Of a stretch of DNA of 64,000 bases, positions 1 to 10,284 are shown one piece after another. The translations under genes and the position numbers were made by a program. How positions within the stretch are numbered: the stretch's first letter is position 1; each line of letters begins with the position of its first letter. The stretch lies in NCBI GenBank assembly GCA_032622095.1, contig CP136068.1, positions 16,597,729 to 16,661,728 on the forward strand. The letters run 5' to 3'. The notes beneath the pieces are model-generated. The model was not told where the DNA came from, did not search any database, and saw nothing but the letters and a program-made list of their open reading frames with translations. This DNA comes from Siphonodentalium dalli (lineage: Eukaryota > Mollusca > Scaphopoda > Gadilida > Siphonodentaliidae).

Positions 1-590
1 TGGTCGAAAACCTCGTGTAGAGCTTCCAAATGAGAAGTAAATGAGCTGTTGAAAAGAACTATAACTCGAAATGAACAATAAATGTTTTCAAATGGAGTCC
101 ACGGAGAATGTGAGTCATTATCATCTGAAATTGGATGCTTCCATTCCGGAGACCATAGCTAATCCTTTTGAATTGCCTGCTACCGTGATGCGTGATGAAA
201 GCTGTCTTTTCCTTGATCCGTCATCTAACACGCATTGCATGAAACCTTGTCCAGCGTTCTAAATGTGGTTTGTTGAGATTCACCTATCACGTTAAAAACT
301 TTGATTTGGAATTGGAAAATTCAGTGGTTTGGTCACCGCATTGACCCGGCGATAGTCGATCACTAATCTATATTCGTCAGAATTGGGCTTCTTGACAAGC
401 AGAAATGGACTTGTCCACGGACTGGTTGAGGGTTCAATTAAGTCAGCATTTCGGAAATCTGCCAATTGTTTTTCAGTTTCCTCTATAGCTTTGGGGGTAG
501 TGCGATCAAAGCATTGACGTGACGGGATAGCATCGCCAGTGTCAATTTTAAATGCAGATATGTCGCATTTCCCGAGATCAATTTAAAGTC
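1..590 (-). pseudogene. Reverse transcriptase relic of the gypsy fragment
   Basis: On the minus strand around 420-300 the translation has the RT N-terminal signature 'SPWTSPFLLVKK' followed by 'YRLVIDYRRVNAVT', the classic fingers block of Ty3/gypsy RT. Nearer the edge (about 190-1) are 'KEKTAFITHHG', 'SYGLRNGSIQFQ' and 'SHLEALHEVFD', matching the palm and the start of the thumb. The catalytic Y-x-D-D is not preserved: the matching stretch reads 'IVHFE'. With stops around 230 and 70 this makes it a pseudogene. It continues past the window start. Confidence 0.8.
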
Positions 591-600
591 TTTTGTGAAG

Positions 601-969
601 TCATGCCGATTTACGTTTGCCGATATCCAATGAGCAATTATGGTCTCGTAAGAAGTTTAAACCCAATATTACAGGATAGTGTATTGCGGTAGACACATGG
701 AACTTACAGCTGTACATTTTATTTGCTATTTTGACGGGCAGATTTATTTGTCCAAGAATGTTTTGTGTTTCACCACCGATACCTAATATTGATTTTAGAG
801 ATGAGGGCAATACTGTGCAGTTTGATAGCTTATTTAGATGAGACTTTGATAAGCAAGATACATTAGCACCAGTGTCGACCAAGCATTTAGAATAGACATT
901 ATTTATGGATGTTTTAATAAAATTATGATCCATTGAAATGATTGTGTTTAGATGTGTGTTGCCAGTCAT
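601..969 (-). pseudogene. Retropepsin-like aspartic protease of the gypsy fragment
   Basis: A 122-codon open stretch from an ATG at 969. It carries the aspartic protease active site 'CLVDTGANVSCLS' (residues ~29-41), a flap-like 'GIGGETQNILG' segment, and the C-terminal hydrophobic-Gly motif 'VILGLNFL' (residues ~101-108). Retropepsins of LTR elements are about 100-120 residues and work as dimers to cut the Gag-Pol polyprotein. The domain itself looks complete, but knuckle and RT sequences on both sides are broken. The ATG is only the first in frame, because in the parent element the protease is released from a polyprotein. Confidence 0.8.
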
Positions 970-984
970 GATTTATGTTGTTGT

Positions 985-1140
985 GGTTTGCTATATTGAC
1001 GTGCTCTGCAATCTTAAAAAATGTGGCCCTTTTAAAAACAAAACCCACAAGTAGAGTTTAATATCCGACAATTTATGCGTTCATGTTTACCGCCACAGCC
1101 TGCGCATGCATATTGTAATTAGTCTGAGAGTTTGTGCAAT
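985..1140 (-). pseudogene. Gag nucleocapsid remnant with two CCHC-like zinc knuckles
   Basis: The minus-strand translation reads 'CAGCGGKHERINC' (C-x2-C-x3-H-x4-C), followed about 7 residues later by a second Cys-x2-Cys...His...Cys cluster interrupted by two in-frame stops. Paired zinc knuckles bind element RNA in Gag. Position between the capsid remnant and the protease fits gag-pol order. Confidence 0.6.
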
Positions 1141-1234
1141 GTTGCTTATTATTATATCGTGATGATTTTTGAAGTTCCCTGTTAGATTTTCTATAAGTCT
1201 ATGGTCTCGAACGTGGTATAAAGGTGTGGGAGGA

Positions 1235-1510
1235 TTATAAATGTCCTGTTTCGAAATTTCCAGTTCTAATCGCGGGGCAAAGTCCCTTCATAACAGCACC
1301 GCACACCTGCTCGTCGGAGAGTTTTAAAGATATCGCCGTCGAGCGCATGTTCGTGATATATGCTTGGACAGATTGTCCAGGTAGCTGACTTTCATTAAAC
1401 AGGTCAGCCACACCTGACCATTCTAAATGTTTTGATGATAAACATAAATGTTCTTCAAATGCTTTAAAGAGATGCCTCACGAGATTTAACATCAGTATCT
1501 GCACAATCAT
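1235..1510 (-). pseudogene. Gag capsid-like remnant
   Basis: A 91-codon open stretch including 'LFNESQLPGQSVQAYITNMR' (residues ~37-56) and 'LSDEQVCGAVMKGLCPAIR'. This resembles the Ty3/gypsy capsid pattern (LF..RQ..GQSV..Y...; L.DEQ....GL.P.IR). The first in-frame ATG at 1,510 is probably internal to the original gag. Upstream sequence to about 1,950 has similar AT/GT composition but no clear protein match. Confidence 0.55.
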
Positions 1511-1964
1511 ACCAATCCTGGGCTCCTGATGGCATAAGTAAAGGAAACATTAAGAGCGGTGGCTCCTCGGTCAATCCTTCAAACGTGGCATTGTTCTGAA
1601 ACGTTTTCAACCAAAGGGCCGCGCCATCGAGACCGCTAAATTTCCATTAGAGACATACATTTATTTGATGTAAATGACGACGATGCAGATAACATAGACG
1701 TAATTAATTCCATAGGTGTGGTGCGGTGATTGTCGTTTTTGCAGTTGGTTGTGGTTGCCGCTGCTGTGAGCGCTGTTGTTGTACTATTCGGATTCCTTAT
1801 GTCATTTTGCAATATTGCTTTGTTATAAGCTATCTCTAAACGGATTGTGTATTCTGTATGTAGTAGGTGTGGTTTCAGTATTGATGTGTTTCCATTCTTG
1901 AATTTTGGCGGGTCGGCTTAAATCGTGGTCAACATAATTTAGAGATCGTTTCGTATTTACAGAA

Positions 1965-2250
1965 AACGATCAATGGTGCCAGCTGGCGTATGCAGTTCGG
2001 TGCGATTTTTAATTTGAAAAAAAAAAACTACTAGCTATGACTCTGACATGTATTTTTGAAAATTTGGTGTGATCAGTTCATTCTTGATGGCTACAGTTGT
2101 GATCATATGGATAGTCTAGTATTTTGGATAAATGGCGCCATTTTGCGTATGATGATACGCGCGTACTGATATTTAAAAAAAAATACTAAGTATGAACATA
2201 GATGTCAATAGATGATTCTCGCTGGCCACAGTTGCGATAAAAAAAATTAA
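1965..2250 (+). repeat. Diverged tandem duplication, about 145 bp unit
   Basis: Two loosely similar units. 'atggtgccagctggcgtatg' near 1,974 pairs with 'atggcgccattttgcgtatg' near 2,132, each followed by a poly-A run and an 'actA...taTGAaC' stretch. 'gatggctacagttgtgat' near 2,088 pairs with 'gctggccacagttgcgat' near 2,220. It may be the leader region of the gypsy fragment; that is inference. Confidence 0.35.
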
Positions 2251-2259
2251 CACTGAGCG

Positions 2260-3890
2260 CTATGGAGAATTGAAAATACAGTCACAAATACAATTCATCT
2301 GATAAAATTTCACATTAAGATATGCAATTATGCAATTTGTGGCAAGATCGCTCCCTGTTTTTCAATTTCCAGGAACAAAGCAAGTCACTTGTCCAACTTG
2401 ACATGCGTAATATCATGTTTTGTATTACCAGGTGAACGGTAAAAATAGAGTACACAAACAAAAGCCTCATAAAAACTTGTTTCTACTAAAATGACAAGCT
2501 ATAACAGTGGCATGGAAACCGTTCTCATATCGCTTTTAATATTTCGAAAACGCGCGACCATATTTTTCGACATAAGGAATCCGACTGTATGGGTGATGTC
2601 CGTGGTCACAATGGTAGGTCGGATGGTATTTCGTGTCTGGGCCCCTCGTGTTATGATCTTGTCTTGGGACATTGGAATCTCCACCAATTGTGAGAGCGGA
2701 CTTAAATTATTGGGGATTTTTCGTCACGCTCCACATTAGAGTCTCCAAGGCTGTGAATGAAAAGACACGTAATTCTAACGAGTAAATAGTATTGTCCAAT
2801 AATATAATAACAAGTTATTGTGATACATCACATATTGTAAAAATTGAATTAGTGCAGGTTTAAATTAGATAGTAATTTATGTTTGACTTGATATTTAGTG
2901 GATATAAAATGTATTTAATAATAATTATGACACTACACATGAGTTGAACGATATTCGGTAAAAACAACTATGCGGCCATTGCGTGTGATTTCGCTAGGTA
3001 CATTCGCATTTGTTATGGATGACTTATTCATATATCAGATTATGGTGTGTTTATAAAGTGTTGCTATATGTCATTCCTGAGATGCAACAAAGCATTCCAT
3101 TAATATTCATGATCCCCATTTTGCTTAGTCATATACAACAATACCACAAAAGAATATGCACACACACGATCTACTCGCACATAACCATAGTTGCATAATT
3201 ATGAATTCAAATGAAATGCATTTGACGCTAGATTTGTGTGTATTAATTATAATGCAGAAATCATGCACGGCCGCCATACTAAATATGGTATATTTTCATA
3301 CTCCCGACCTCCTGAAATCAGAAGGTACCTACCCACAAGTTTTGGCCTTATCCAGACCGCATGTATATAGGTTCCGTGCTATACACCTGTGTATGTAATG
3401 TATACACATAGTTTGTGTACCTTTATTTTGGTTTAAGTATTAGCTATAACTACTTACATGTTGATACCAAAGGTCCAAAGGGTATAATTCTCCATAATTA
3501 AGGTTCGTTCCACTATGTCAATATATATGTTGTGTTCTGAATATACAGCCTTCCAAAAGTAATCTTACCTACCTACATATATAGAAAATATGGGTAATAT
3601 GACTGCATACCAAATATATGTTAATAGTGGCCCAAGAAAAAATATAACATGTATACTGATTTCGATTTGCAATTATTGCTGTCAGGCGATTGTTTTGCCG
3701 AATTAATTGGAGACGAAAACGAATGAGTTGATCGCCAACCGAACTAGAATGCACTCAGAGAGATGCCAACGTGCGCAAAAATGTAATACAAAATAATTTC
3801 AAAAATAATTTCACTGTATTTTACTTATTTAATTTAATTTAATTTAATGTTAGCAAAAAAAGACAATTACATTCTTCAATAATTTTATTT
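2260..3890. other. Unannotated AT-rich stretch
   Basis: I see no supported gene, RNA or clear repeat here. ORFs up to 82 codons occur on both strands but overlap in antisense and have no recognisable motifs. TTTAA-type short tandem sequence lies at about 3,830-3,850. Confidence 0.4.
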
Positions 3891-3891
3891 A

Positions 3892-4059
3892 GGGGATAAC
3901 AGTGTGGTGTTTTGTGATTTCGGAAAGGTGCATGGCGAATATACTGTGGCAAATTTAGTTAATGGACGACGGCGGAGCCGGAGCCCATTAACGGGTATTT
4001 GCCACATTATATTCGCCATGTACCTTTCCGAAATCACAAAACACCACACTGTTATCCCC
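3892..4059. repeat. Fold-back (hairpin) element, 168 bp
   Basis: The left arm starts 'ggggataacagtgtggtg' and the right arm ends with its reverse complement. Arms of about 75 nt flank a short GC-rich loop near 3,970-3,985 ('gacggcggagccgg'). It is probably a MITE-like insertion. A diverged partial arm ('gtggtgttttgta...') recurs at about 4,487-4,540. The ORF across it is a by-product of the palindrome. Confidence 0.8.
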
Positions 4060-4653
4060 ATTATAATGCTCTTCGAACTTAAAAATGTTATTTAGGCAAA
4101 CAAATGGCTCGCAATTATCAACGAAATGTGCGGCCATAGAAAACACTCAGCCAATTCACGACTTTTTATTTTAAATGTAATGCGCTAGATAAAATATAGT
4201 CCCCAATTACCATCGCTCTTATCGTTAACAATACTGATAAACATGAAAAATTGCCACCTCAAATACAAATAAATATGCACAACAATTAGTGTATGCATGT
4301 ACCTGATGTCATTTTCAGATGTTTACCACAAATTGCGGTTTTGATTTTATCGCGATCTTGAAGTTGAATTGAAACAATGGGAAATTGTTTACTCAATGCG
4401 ATGTATTTCACGCCGTGTCTGTCGCGGTTTCCTGTCAAGAAATGTGGTCAATGATATCGAGTCACTGACATTGGTAGGGTATAACGTTGTGGTGTTTTGT
4501 ATTTTCCGAAAGTACATGTATACAGGGCGAATGTACTGGCTGTCAATTTTCGACAAAAGCCACATCGCTGGTTTGTTTATATAGCAACGAGCTAGTAACG
4601 GAAGTCAGTGCCAAGGGCGTCACTTCTATAATCTACTCCGTAACGTCGCCGGT

Positions 4654-4974
4654 ATGTACTGCGTAAGGATGACGTCATGGAGTGAAATCGGTAGGGTGAC
4701 ACCAACGTACGTACCTACGAATCTGACTGATCGCCATACTGTTGCGAGAGCGCACGTAATTACTGGTCTCTGTCTAATAGATAAAACACTACACGAAGCT
4801 CGACATCGCTCTGTAACATACATTCCCATCAGAGATCAGTACGGACCTATCGCCATCTTAAAAGTAGATGACGTCATTTACGACATCGATAGAAACGTAA
4901 TGAAGTCTAATACGAAAAGGAAATACCCTCGACATATTCGCCGACAGTTACTAAAACGCTCTAGATTAAGGTAG
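4654..4974 (+). CDS. Hypothetical small protein, 106 aa, unrecognised
   Basis: An ATG-initiated 106-codon ORF in a locally GC-richer patch. It ends in a strongly basic tail ('KRKYPRHIRRQLLKRSRLR'). It contains no signal peptide, transmembrane segment or domain I can name. It could be a fragment of a transposon protein, a 3' exon or chance; an overlapping antisense ORF of 67 codons argues for caution. It has no obvious promoter or polyadenylation signal. Confidence 0.2.
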   Translation: MYCVRMTSWSEIGRVTPTYVPTNLTDRHTVARAHVITGLCLIDKTLHEARHRSVTYIPIRDQYGPIAILKVDDVIYDIDRNVMKSNTKRKYPRHIRRQLLKRSRLR

Positions 4975-5059
4975 TATAGTACCGTAGCGCTACTGACTAA
5001 TGTTACATGCGCACATTATGTTGTGCATATAATGTACACATTTGGGAAGCCAAATTGAC

Positions 5060-5850
5060 ATTTAATAAATAATTAAGTTTAATCGCAATAAGGAATTAAT
5101 TCAAAGCGCAATATAAGGAGTCTCTAATTGCCTTTAAGTGCAATAATAATATACCTTATTGCGCTTAAACGCAGTCAGATATTCTTTATTGATCTTTAGT
5201 GCAATAAGATAATCTCTTATGGCGCTTACGTGCAATTATATTATATTCATTATAGAGCTTAATTACAACAAGATATCTTACTGTGATTAAGCTCAATTAG
5301 ATTTTCCATTAGTGCGCTTAAGCGTAATTAGAGATTTCTTATTTCGCTTAAGTGAAATAAGACATTCCTTATTGCAATTAAGCGCAATTACATATCTGGC
5401 TCTTCGTCCTTATTGCGCTTAAGCGCATTTAATATCTATCTCATGAGATCACCCCTCGGTGCAAATAATATAATCCAAATAGGCCTCGTGTGGACAGTCA
5501 CCATGTCACTAATATACTCCACCCATTGCACTATGGACCACACCATTTGAATTACAGGGTGTCTGTATGTAATGTGGCTAATTGTGCTTAAGTGCAATAA
5601 GGAATAATTTTAATCCAACTGAAGCCCAATTAGCTCTTAATACACTTAAGCGAAAAAAATAAATCCTTATTGCGCTTTTAAAATGCAATTATATATTCCT
5701 GTTTGCGCTTAAGCATAATATGCCTTATTTTGCATAAACGCAATAAAATATTCCTTATTGCGTTTAAGCACAATTATATCTTACCTTATGGCGCTTAAGC
5801 GAAATTAGAGATTCCTTGTTGCGTTTAAAGATGTATAATCCGAATTAACA
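5060..5850. repeat. Satellite built on the palindrome TGCGCTTAAGCGCA
   Basis: Imperfect units of roughly 36-40 bp, each centred on a CGCTTAAGCG-like palindrome and separated by 'aaTAagatATtccTTAtt'-type AT spacers. A non-repetitive insert of ~150 bp (about 5,430-5,580, 'cacccctcggtgcaaata...') breaks the array into two blocks. Units are diverged, so the array looks old. Confidence 0.75.
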
Positions 5851-6153
5851 CTCGTAAATTACTATTTCCTTGGCTTCGGTGGTCAAAATTATTTTATTCG
5901 AGTCGAGGAACCCACCCATCAAAGTTCAGAGTGATCAGATATCGATTTGTTTTAAATCTATTATTTTTCACCACCGGTAATATTGTAGTGGCCCAATAAA
6001 AGGTCGATGAGAAGACGTTCTCGGACCAAATTGCCGAAGAAGATGGATAACTCTAGAAAACAATGTGTAATGGCTTTTTGTGTCAAATAATTGACAAACT
6101 GGCAAAATTTATTTTCATAAAATGTTGATAAATAACAGGTTTTGGTCAATATT

Positions 6154-6309
6154 TAAGGAATAATCTCGGTTTCCTAATATAATTACACAGTCTAAAGGCA
6201 TATGCCGAATCACAAACCTATAAATCGCGAAGCGATTTATAAGAGTTTGTGATTCGGCATATGCCTTTAGACTGTATAATTACATTAGGAAACCGAGATT
6301 ACTCCTTAT
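6154..6309. repeat. Near-perfect 156 bp palindrome (fold-back element)
   Basis: Starts 'taaggaataatctcggtttc' and ends with the near reverse complement 'gaaaccgagattactcctta'. The centre is 'aaatcgcgaagcgattt' at about 6,223-6,239, so there is almost no loop. Arms differ at only a handful of positions, implying recent insertion or arm homogenisation. Confidence 0.85.
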
Positions 6310-6845
6310 AATTATGCCATCGATTGTTAAATATTGATTTTAAAGACATATTCGCCCTTAAAATACGATTGAAACAAGGAACTATATGTTCTCAAATAAC
6401 AGACAAGACTTGAGCCGAAAACAACTCGCTGCATTCCCGTCCGAATAATATCGATCGATCTGCAGATCGAGTGGGTTTTTCCCGAACGTATGTCAAGGAC
6501 GAAACAAAACATTAATAAACTTTTGATCAAAATTAAACATTATTAGCAGAATTTTGGAAGAGGAAAATATACAGTTAGTCTCCATGTCAACTGGGAATCA
6601 TGAATATGCGATAATCAAAAAGTCGGGTGAGCATTTTCTTACAGGAATCCTCCTATCTATCGGCAATGAGCCAAATACTTTTTAATTTTTCGCAGTCATT
6701 TTGTGTCATTGTGATTTTACCGAGAAACAAGTTTTCAGAAGAATTAAATCATCATGGCATTTAAGGAATTTTAAGATGATTTATTTTTCAAAAACTAATA
6801 TATTTGGTAAAATTTAAAGTGATTATTAAATCGCTTGTGTCCAGA
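6310..6845. other. Unannotated stretch
   Basis: No gene or repeat recognised. A 67-codon minus-strand ORF at 6,327-6,530 has no family resemblance. Confidence 0.35.
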
Positions 6846-7267
6846 TAATGCAGACACGTAAACCTTTGTAACACTTTTTAACATATCGGTACACTGAGAC
6901 GAGTAGAAGAAATATCCTGCGGTTTTCCCACAGGGACGTTACATTATTTGTAACACCAATCAACGAGTGGTCTCTGTGGTTCTCAGAAATCATGTGTATA
7001 GCGGTCGCGTTGTAAATATAGCAGGCTGATGACTTCTCTGATCGAGAGGTCACGGTCGTTACACGCTTTGTGTGATAACCGAAGTTAAAGGCACGTGATC
7101 TGGCCTTAGTTGTCGAAAATATTCATATTTGTTCCAATCACCATAAACAGAAAAACATTAAAACGCATACAGTTTCGTTCATATATACCATGACCATCGC
7201 GTAAACAGCATGTTATCATAAAGATTTACTATATTTTACCTAAGCAAGAGCCTGATTGTGTTACAGA

Positions 7268-7545
7268 AGACAGCACAATGCGGCTGGCTAACCACACATA
7301 AATGGCATAAACGCTCTTTATTAGTTCCATATAAGGAATTCACCAACAAAGAACGCTCTTTATGTTTACCATCATAATTTAAAGAAACACCAGAAAAGTA
7401 ACTTTTTATGCTTTTGTTTACATAACAATGGTCAAATATATGACAATAACATACTGTTTATGCGATATTTCTTATTTGTATATGGACAAAGTCTGTCTAC
7501 ATTTTGTTGTTCTTTCTGTTTGTGGCGGTTTTTGACGGGTGGAAA
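7268..7545 (-). repeat. Dispersed repeat, inverted partner of 15,636-15,895
   Basis: The reverse complement of this segment matches 15,636-15,895 over ~260 bp, sharing 'cgtcaaaaaccgcca', 'gtagacagactt', 'gttattgtca', 'aaaagttacttt', 'ggtaaacataaagagcgt' and 'aataaagagcgttta'. Two AATAAAGAGCGTT-type motifs sit in each copy, about 40 nt apart. It is probably a short non-autonomous mobile element. Ends are not crisp enough to call TIRs or a target duplication. Confidence 0.7.
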
Positions 7546-7681
7546 TATGTTCACAGGATACCCACCGCCAAGGCCAACCGTACCTTTAAAAGTTTAAGCA
7601 ATGTCGGGCGTGGTTATTCCATGGATGTGTGACCGGCTTGGGATTCCGGGTGCTGCCAACTTTCGGTGCGACTCCCACACT

Positions 7682-7700
7682 TCTCTCTCTCTCTCTCTCA
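7682..7700 (+). repeat. (TC)n microsatellite
   Basis: Nine TC dinucleotides in a row; short simple repeat. Confidence 0.9.
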
Positions 7701-8274
7701 TTCTGTTACACATGTAACGTAATGCTTCGTAACAATTTATCGCTACACTGAGACGAGTTGAAAAAATATACTGCAGTTTTCTCACAGGGACTTTATATCA
7801 TTTGTAACACAGTCCTTCTACGAGCGGTCACTGTGGATCTCTGAAATCATATAACGATTCGTAACACTTTGTAACATATCGCTGCATTGAGATGAGTTTT
7901 AATAATATGCTGCGGTTTGGGGGGGGGACTTAATATCATTTGTAACATGTACCGGTAACGCATCATAACACTTTGCAACATATCGCTACAATAAAAGAAG
8001 GTGAAGAAACATTGAATGCTGCATTTATTTTTACGGGGACTTTGTAAGTTTCAGTTTGTAGGGCCAGTCTCTGTGGAATCTCAGAAATCATGAAACGCTT
8101 TGTAACATATCGTTACACTGAGACGAAGGGAAAAATATGTTGCAGTTTTCTCACGGGACTGTTACAATGTTTGGGGACATCTGTAAACAGTAATTAAAAA
8201 TTTCATCCTATAATATAAATTGTAGTGCCCAGAATATATAACCACTAAATTTAATACTCTTACCACAGGAGCTT

Positions 8275-8394
8275 GGAACTTGATCAATAACTGCCTTAAT
8301 TAATATGCTAATTAGCATTTTTTTGGCCCAGCATTATGGCAAAAAAAAATGGTAATTAGGCTAATTAATGCGATTATTAAATTAATCAAGTTCC
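8275..8394. repeat. 120 bp MITE-like inverted repeat
   Basis: The termini 'ggaacttgatcaat' and 'attaatcaagttcc' are inverted. Imperfect complementarity continues inward through 'ttaattaatatgctaattagcat' versus 'atggtaattaggctaattaa'. The AT-rich stem is typical of a small non-autonomous element. Confidence 0.65.
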
Positions 8395-8399
8395 ACACT

Positions 8400-10015
8400 C
8401 ATGTGGTCTTACAAAATGACAAGTGGTGCCTGCTGGGAAAATGTAAATAAAATTATAAATGAAACGAAAACTAAAAAGTTGTGTATGTTTAGTCATGCAT
8501 TTCGTAACGAAACGTCGCAAATACGACCAAATTTACACTCTGTAAACAGCTTGGGAATGTTTATTATATTGGGGCATTGTCTTTATTTGGATAGTTATTT
8601 ATTATTCTTTTATTGGCTTTCATAGCGTTCGTGAAAAAAAATGTGTACTGCGCAGCGAGTGCGAAGAAAATAGCGTCCTTAGTTACTATGCAACGGACTA
8701 CAAATATCATTGCGCGCAAGTACTTTTGTGTCGTTTTTGTTGCACTGATAAAATCTCGACCTAATGTAATTATCCGATATAATTACATTAGCTTTGATAA
8801 ACTCAACGGCAATTTACTATAGAAAATGAAGTGGGTGTAATTATTGTACTATATTCGACTGGTTACCATTATTGTTGAGCAATTAATCGATTCTGATAAC
8901 TGGAGTAGCATTTAAAAAAAAACCTTGTTGTTGGAATCTGATTATATGGGGACCATCGAATCGGATTGAGTACCTTTAAGCGCACTTATTTATTAAATGT
9001 CATTTTTGCTTTCCATATACATGCAATGTGTGTTTGGTCTTTCCAATAAAGTACCTCAAGAGTCAAGATGTTATAGGAAAATAAAAAAAAAATTCGCATC
9101 AAAATCAACACCAGTGATGTTGTAGATCTGTTGTAGTATAAGATACTAAATCGTTGTACTTAGTCAATCATTACAGGATAATTTACCGCCATGTAGAACG
9201 GCCGTGGAGCCAGCAAAATGTAGCAATTAACTGGATTACGGTAAACATTTATCCATGTCAGGAACCGGGACGCTGAAAATATGCGTGACGTGAATCACAC
9301 AGAATCGGAACGTATGGTAGTGTTACTTTGAAGGCATTATGTCAAGCTAAAATCGCGTATTTTGATCAACTCTATTATTAAAATAACCATATGTTGTTTG
9401 CGAATACACATATTAAGCAATTTGTTCTACACAACATTATTTCTTTCGCTTCGAATTACACGTTTGTACACAATAATTGTCTTCTGTGTATGTGGAATTG
9501 AGTGAGCAAACCATTGTAATTTGGTTCAGCGTGCTATATATCGGACTAAGAATAAGTAAGTGAAAAGTTAAATAGAAACAAGTCCTATCGTGTGAATGTG
9601 TCACCCCATAAGTTTCTCCCTTGATATACACCAATTAGAACAATTTTAAGATTAATTGAGTGTCATTGGTAAAAATAATAATTAAGAAATATGAGATAAA
9701 TCATGTAGTAAAATTGTACATACCTGTCAATGAAAAAACACGTTGTAATGCTAGCGATTAAATAGTATTGAGAACTCGTTCGCCCATCAAAATATCTTTA
9801 TATACAGGTAGCCAGGTAAAAACCTTAGTTTGCAGATACTATAATATCTCCGATTATCTTTTGACACGAGGAATTAGGTAAAGGTAGAAATTCCTAGTGC
9901 TATGGGATTAATATCTATAATGATCTAGCATGTGGCAGTTGTTAGTGCTCTGATGTAGGTATAATATTAGTTAGGTAGCAGCTGACTACACGCGTTATTC
10001 GTGTGCACTCTGATA
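8400..10015. other. Unannotated AT-rich stretch
   Basis: No gene supported. A small perfect hairpin lies at about 8,761-8,791 ('ctaatgtaattatc' and its complement). ORFs of 65-74 codons here have no recognisable motif. Confidence 0.35.
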
Positions 10016-10019
10016 CATA

Positions 10020-10280
10020 CATGGACCTGTGCCGACCGTTCTTCTCTTTGATGACTTTCAACATTGTCGTTAGCATCTAAAGCCGGAAGCCGGATGTACG
10101 GGATGATTATGATTAAGAAGCGAAACCGTCTCTTTGGATATAAATATCATGGATCCCACATATGTGATGTTTGTGTTTATGTCAGTGTTATCTGGCAATA
10201 CGCTCACTGGTGAGTTTGGATTTTAAAAGCTTTTAAATGTAATTGAGACCACATTCGAGATAATATGATAATATAATGTA
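10020..10280 (+). repeat. Duplicated promoter/first-exon segment, copy 1
   Basis: Aligns with 30,757-31,015 in the same orientation. Shared blocks include 'ccgttcttctctt', 'gatgactttcaa', 'gattaagaagcgaaac', 'tctggcaatacg', 'gtgagtttggattttaaaag' and 'aaatgtaattgagaccac'. Homology covers ~130 bp before an ATG, the 61-nt coding stretch, the donor and ~60 bp of putative intron. It is either a gene-family duplication or a repeat that carries an exon. Confidence 0.7.
10149..10209 (+). CDS. Putative first exon encoding a signal peptide, copy 1
   Basis: ATG at 10,149 opens 20 codons plus one base (MDPTYVMFVFMSVLSGNTLT, 20 residues) ending exactly at a consensus donor, G|GTGAGT. The core VMFVFMSVLS is hydrophobic and is followed by small residues, as in a cleavable signal peptide. 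A phase-1 intron right after the signal peptide is common in secreted and receptor genes. Copy 2 at 30,893 keeps the same length, phase and donor while differing at several codons. Two facts argue for caution: no downstream exon can be joined with confidence, and the signal is short. It is inferred to be a real or pseudogenised first exon of a secreted or membrane protein. Confidence 0.4.
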
Positions 10281-10284
10281 CCGT

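Larger units (their letters stand above)
1..1950 (-). mobile_element. Degenerate Ty3/gypsy-type LTR retrotransposon fragment, truncated by window edge
   Basis: Reading the minus strand from about 1,950 down to 1 gives, in order, a Gag capsid remnant, two zinc knuckles, an aspartic protease and the start of a reverse transcriptase, which runs off the window. Gag-PR-RT order is that of Ty3/gypsy and other LTR elements; the integrase side is not visible. Stops and frameshifts break every part, so the copy is dead. No LTR could be delimited near 2 kb. It is a different lineage from the element at 39.5-50 kb: its protease core reads DTGA rather than DSGA, and it has two knuckles instead of one. 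Confidence 0.85.
6850..8170 (+). repeat. Tandem repeat of ~130-160 bp units, split in two blocks
   Basis: Units share 'ttgtaacatatcgctacact', 'gagacgag', 'tgctgcggttttctcacagg', 'atttgtaacac' and 'ctcagaaatcatg'. One unit lies at about 6,857-7,020 and four more at about 7,710-8,170. The blocks are separated by unrelated DNA that includes the dispersed repeat at 7,268-7,545. That suggests an array opened by insertion. Confidence 0.75.
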
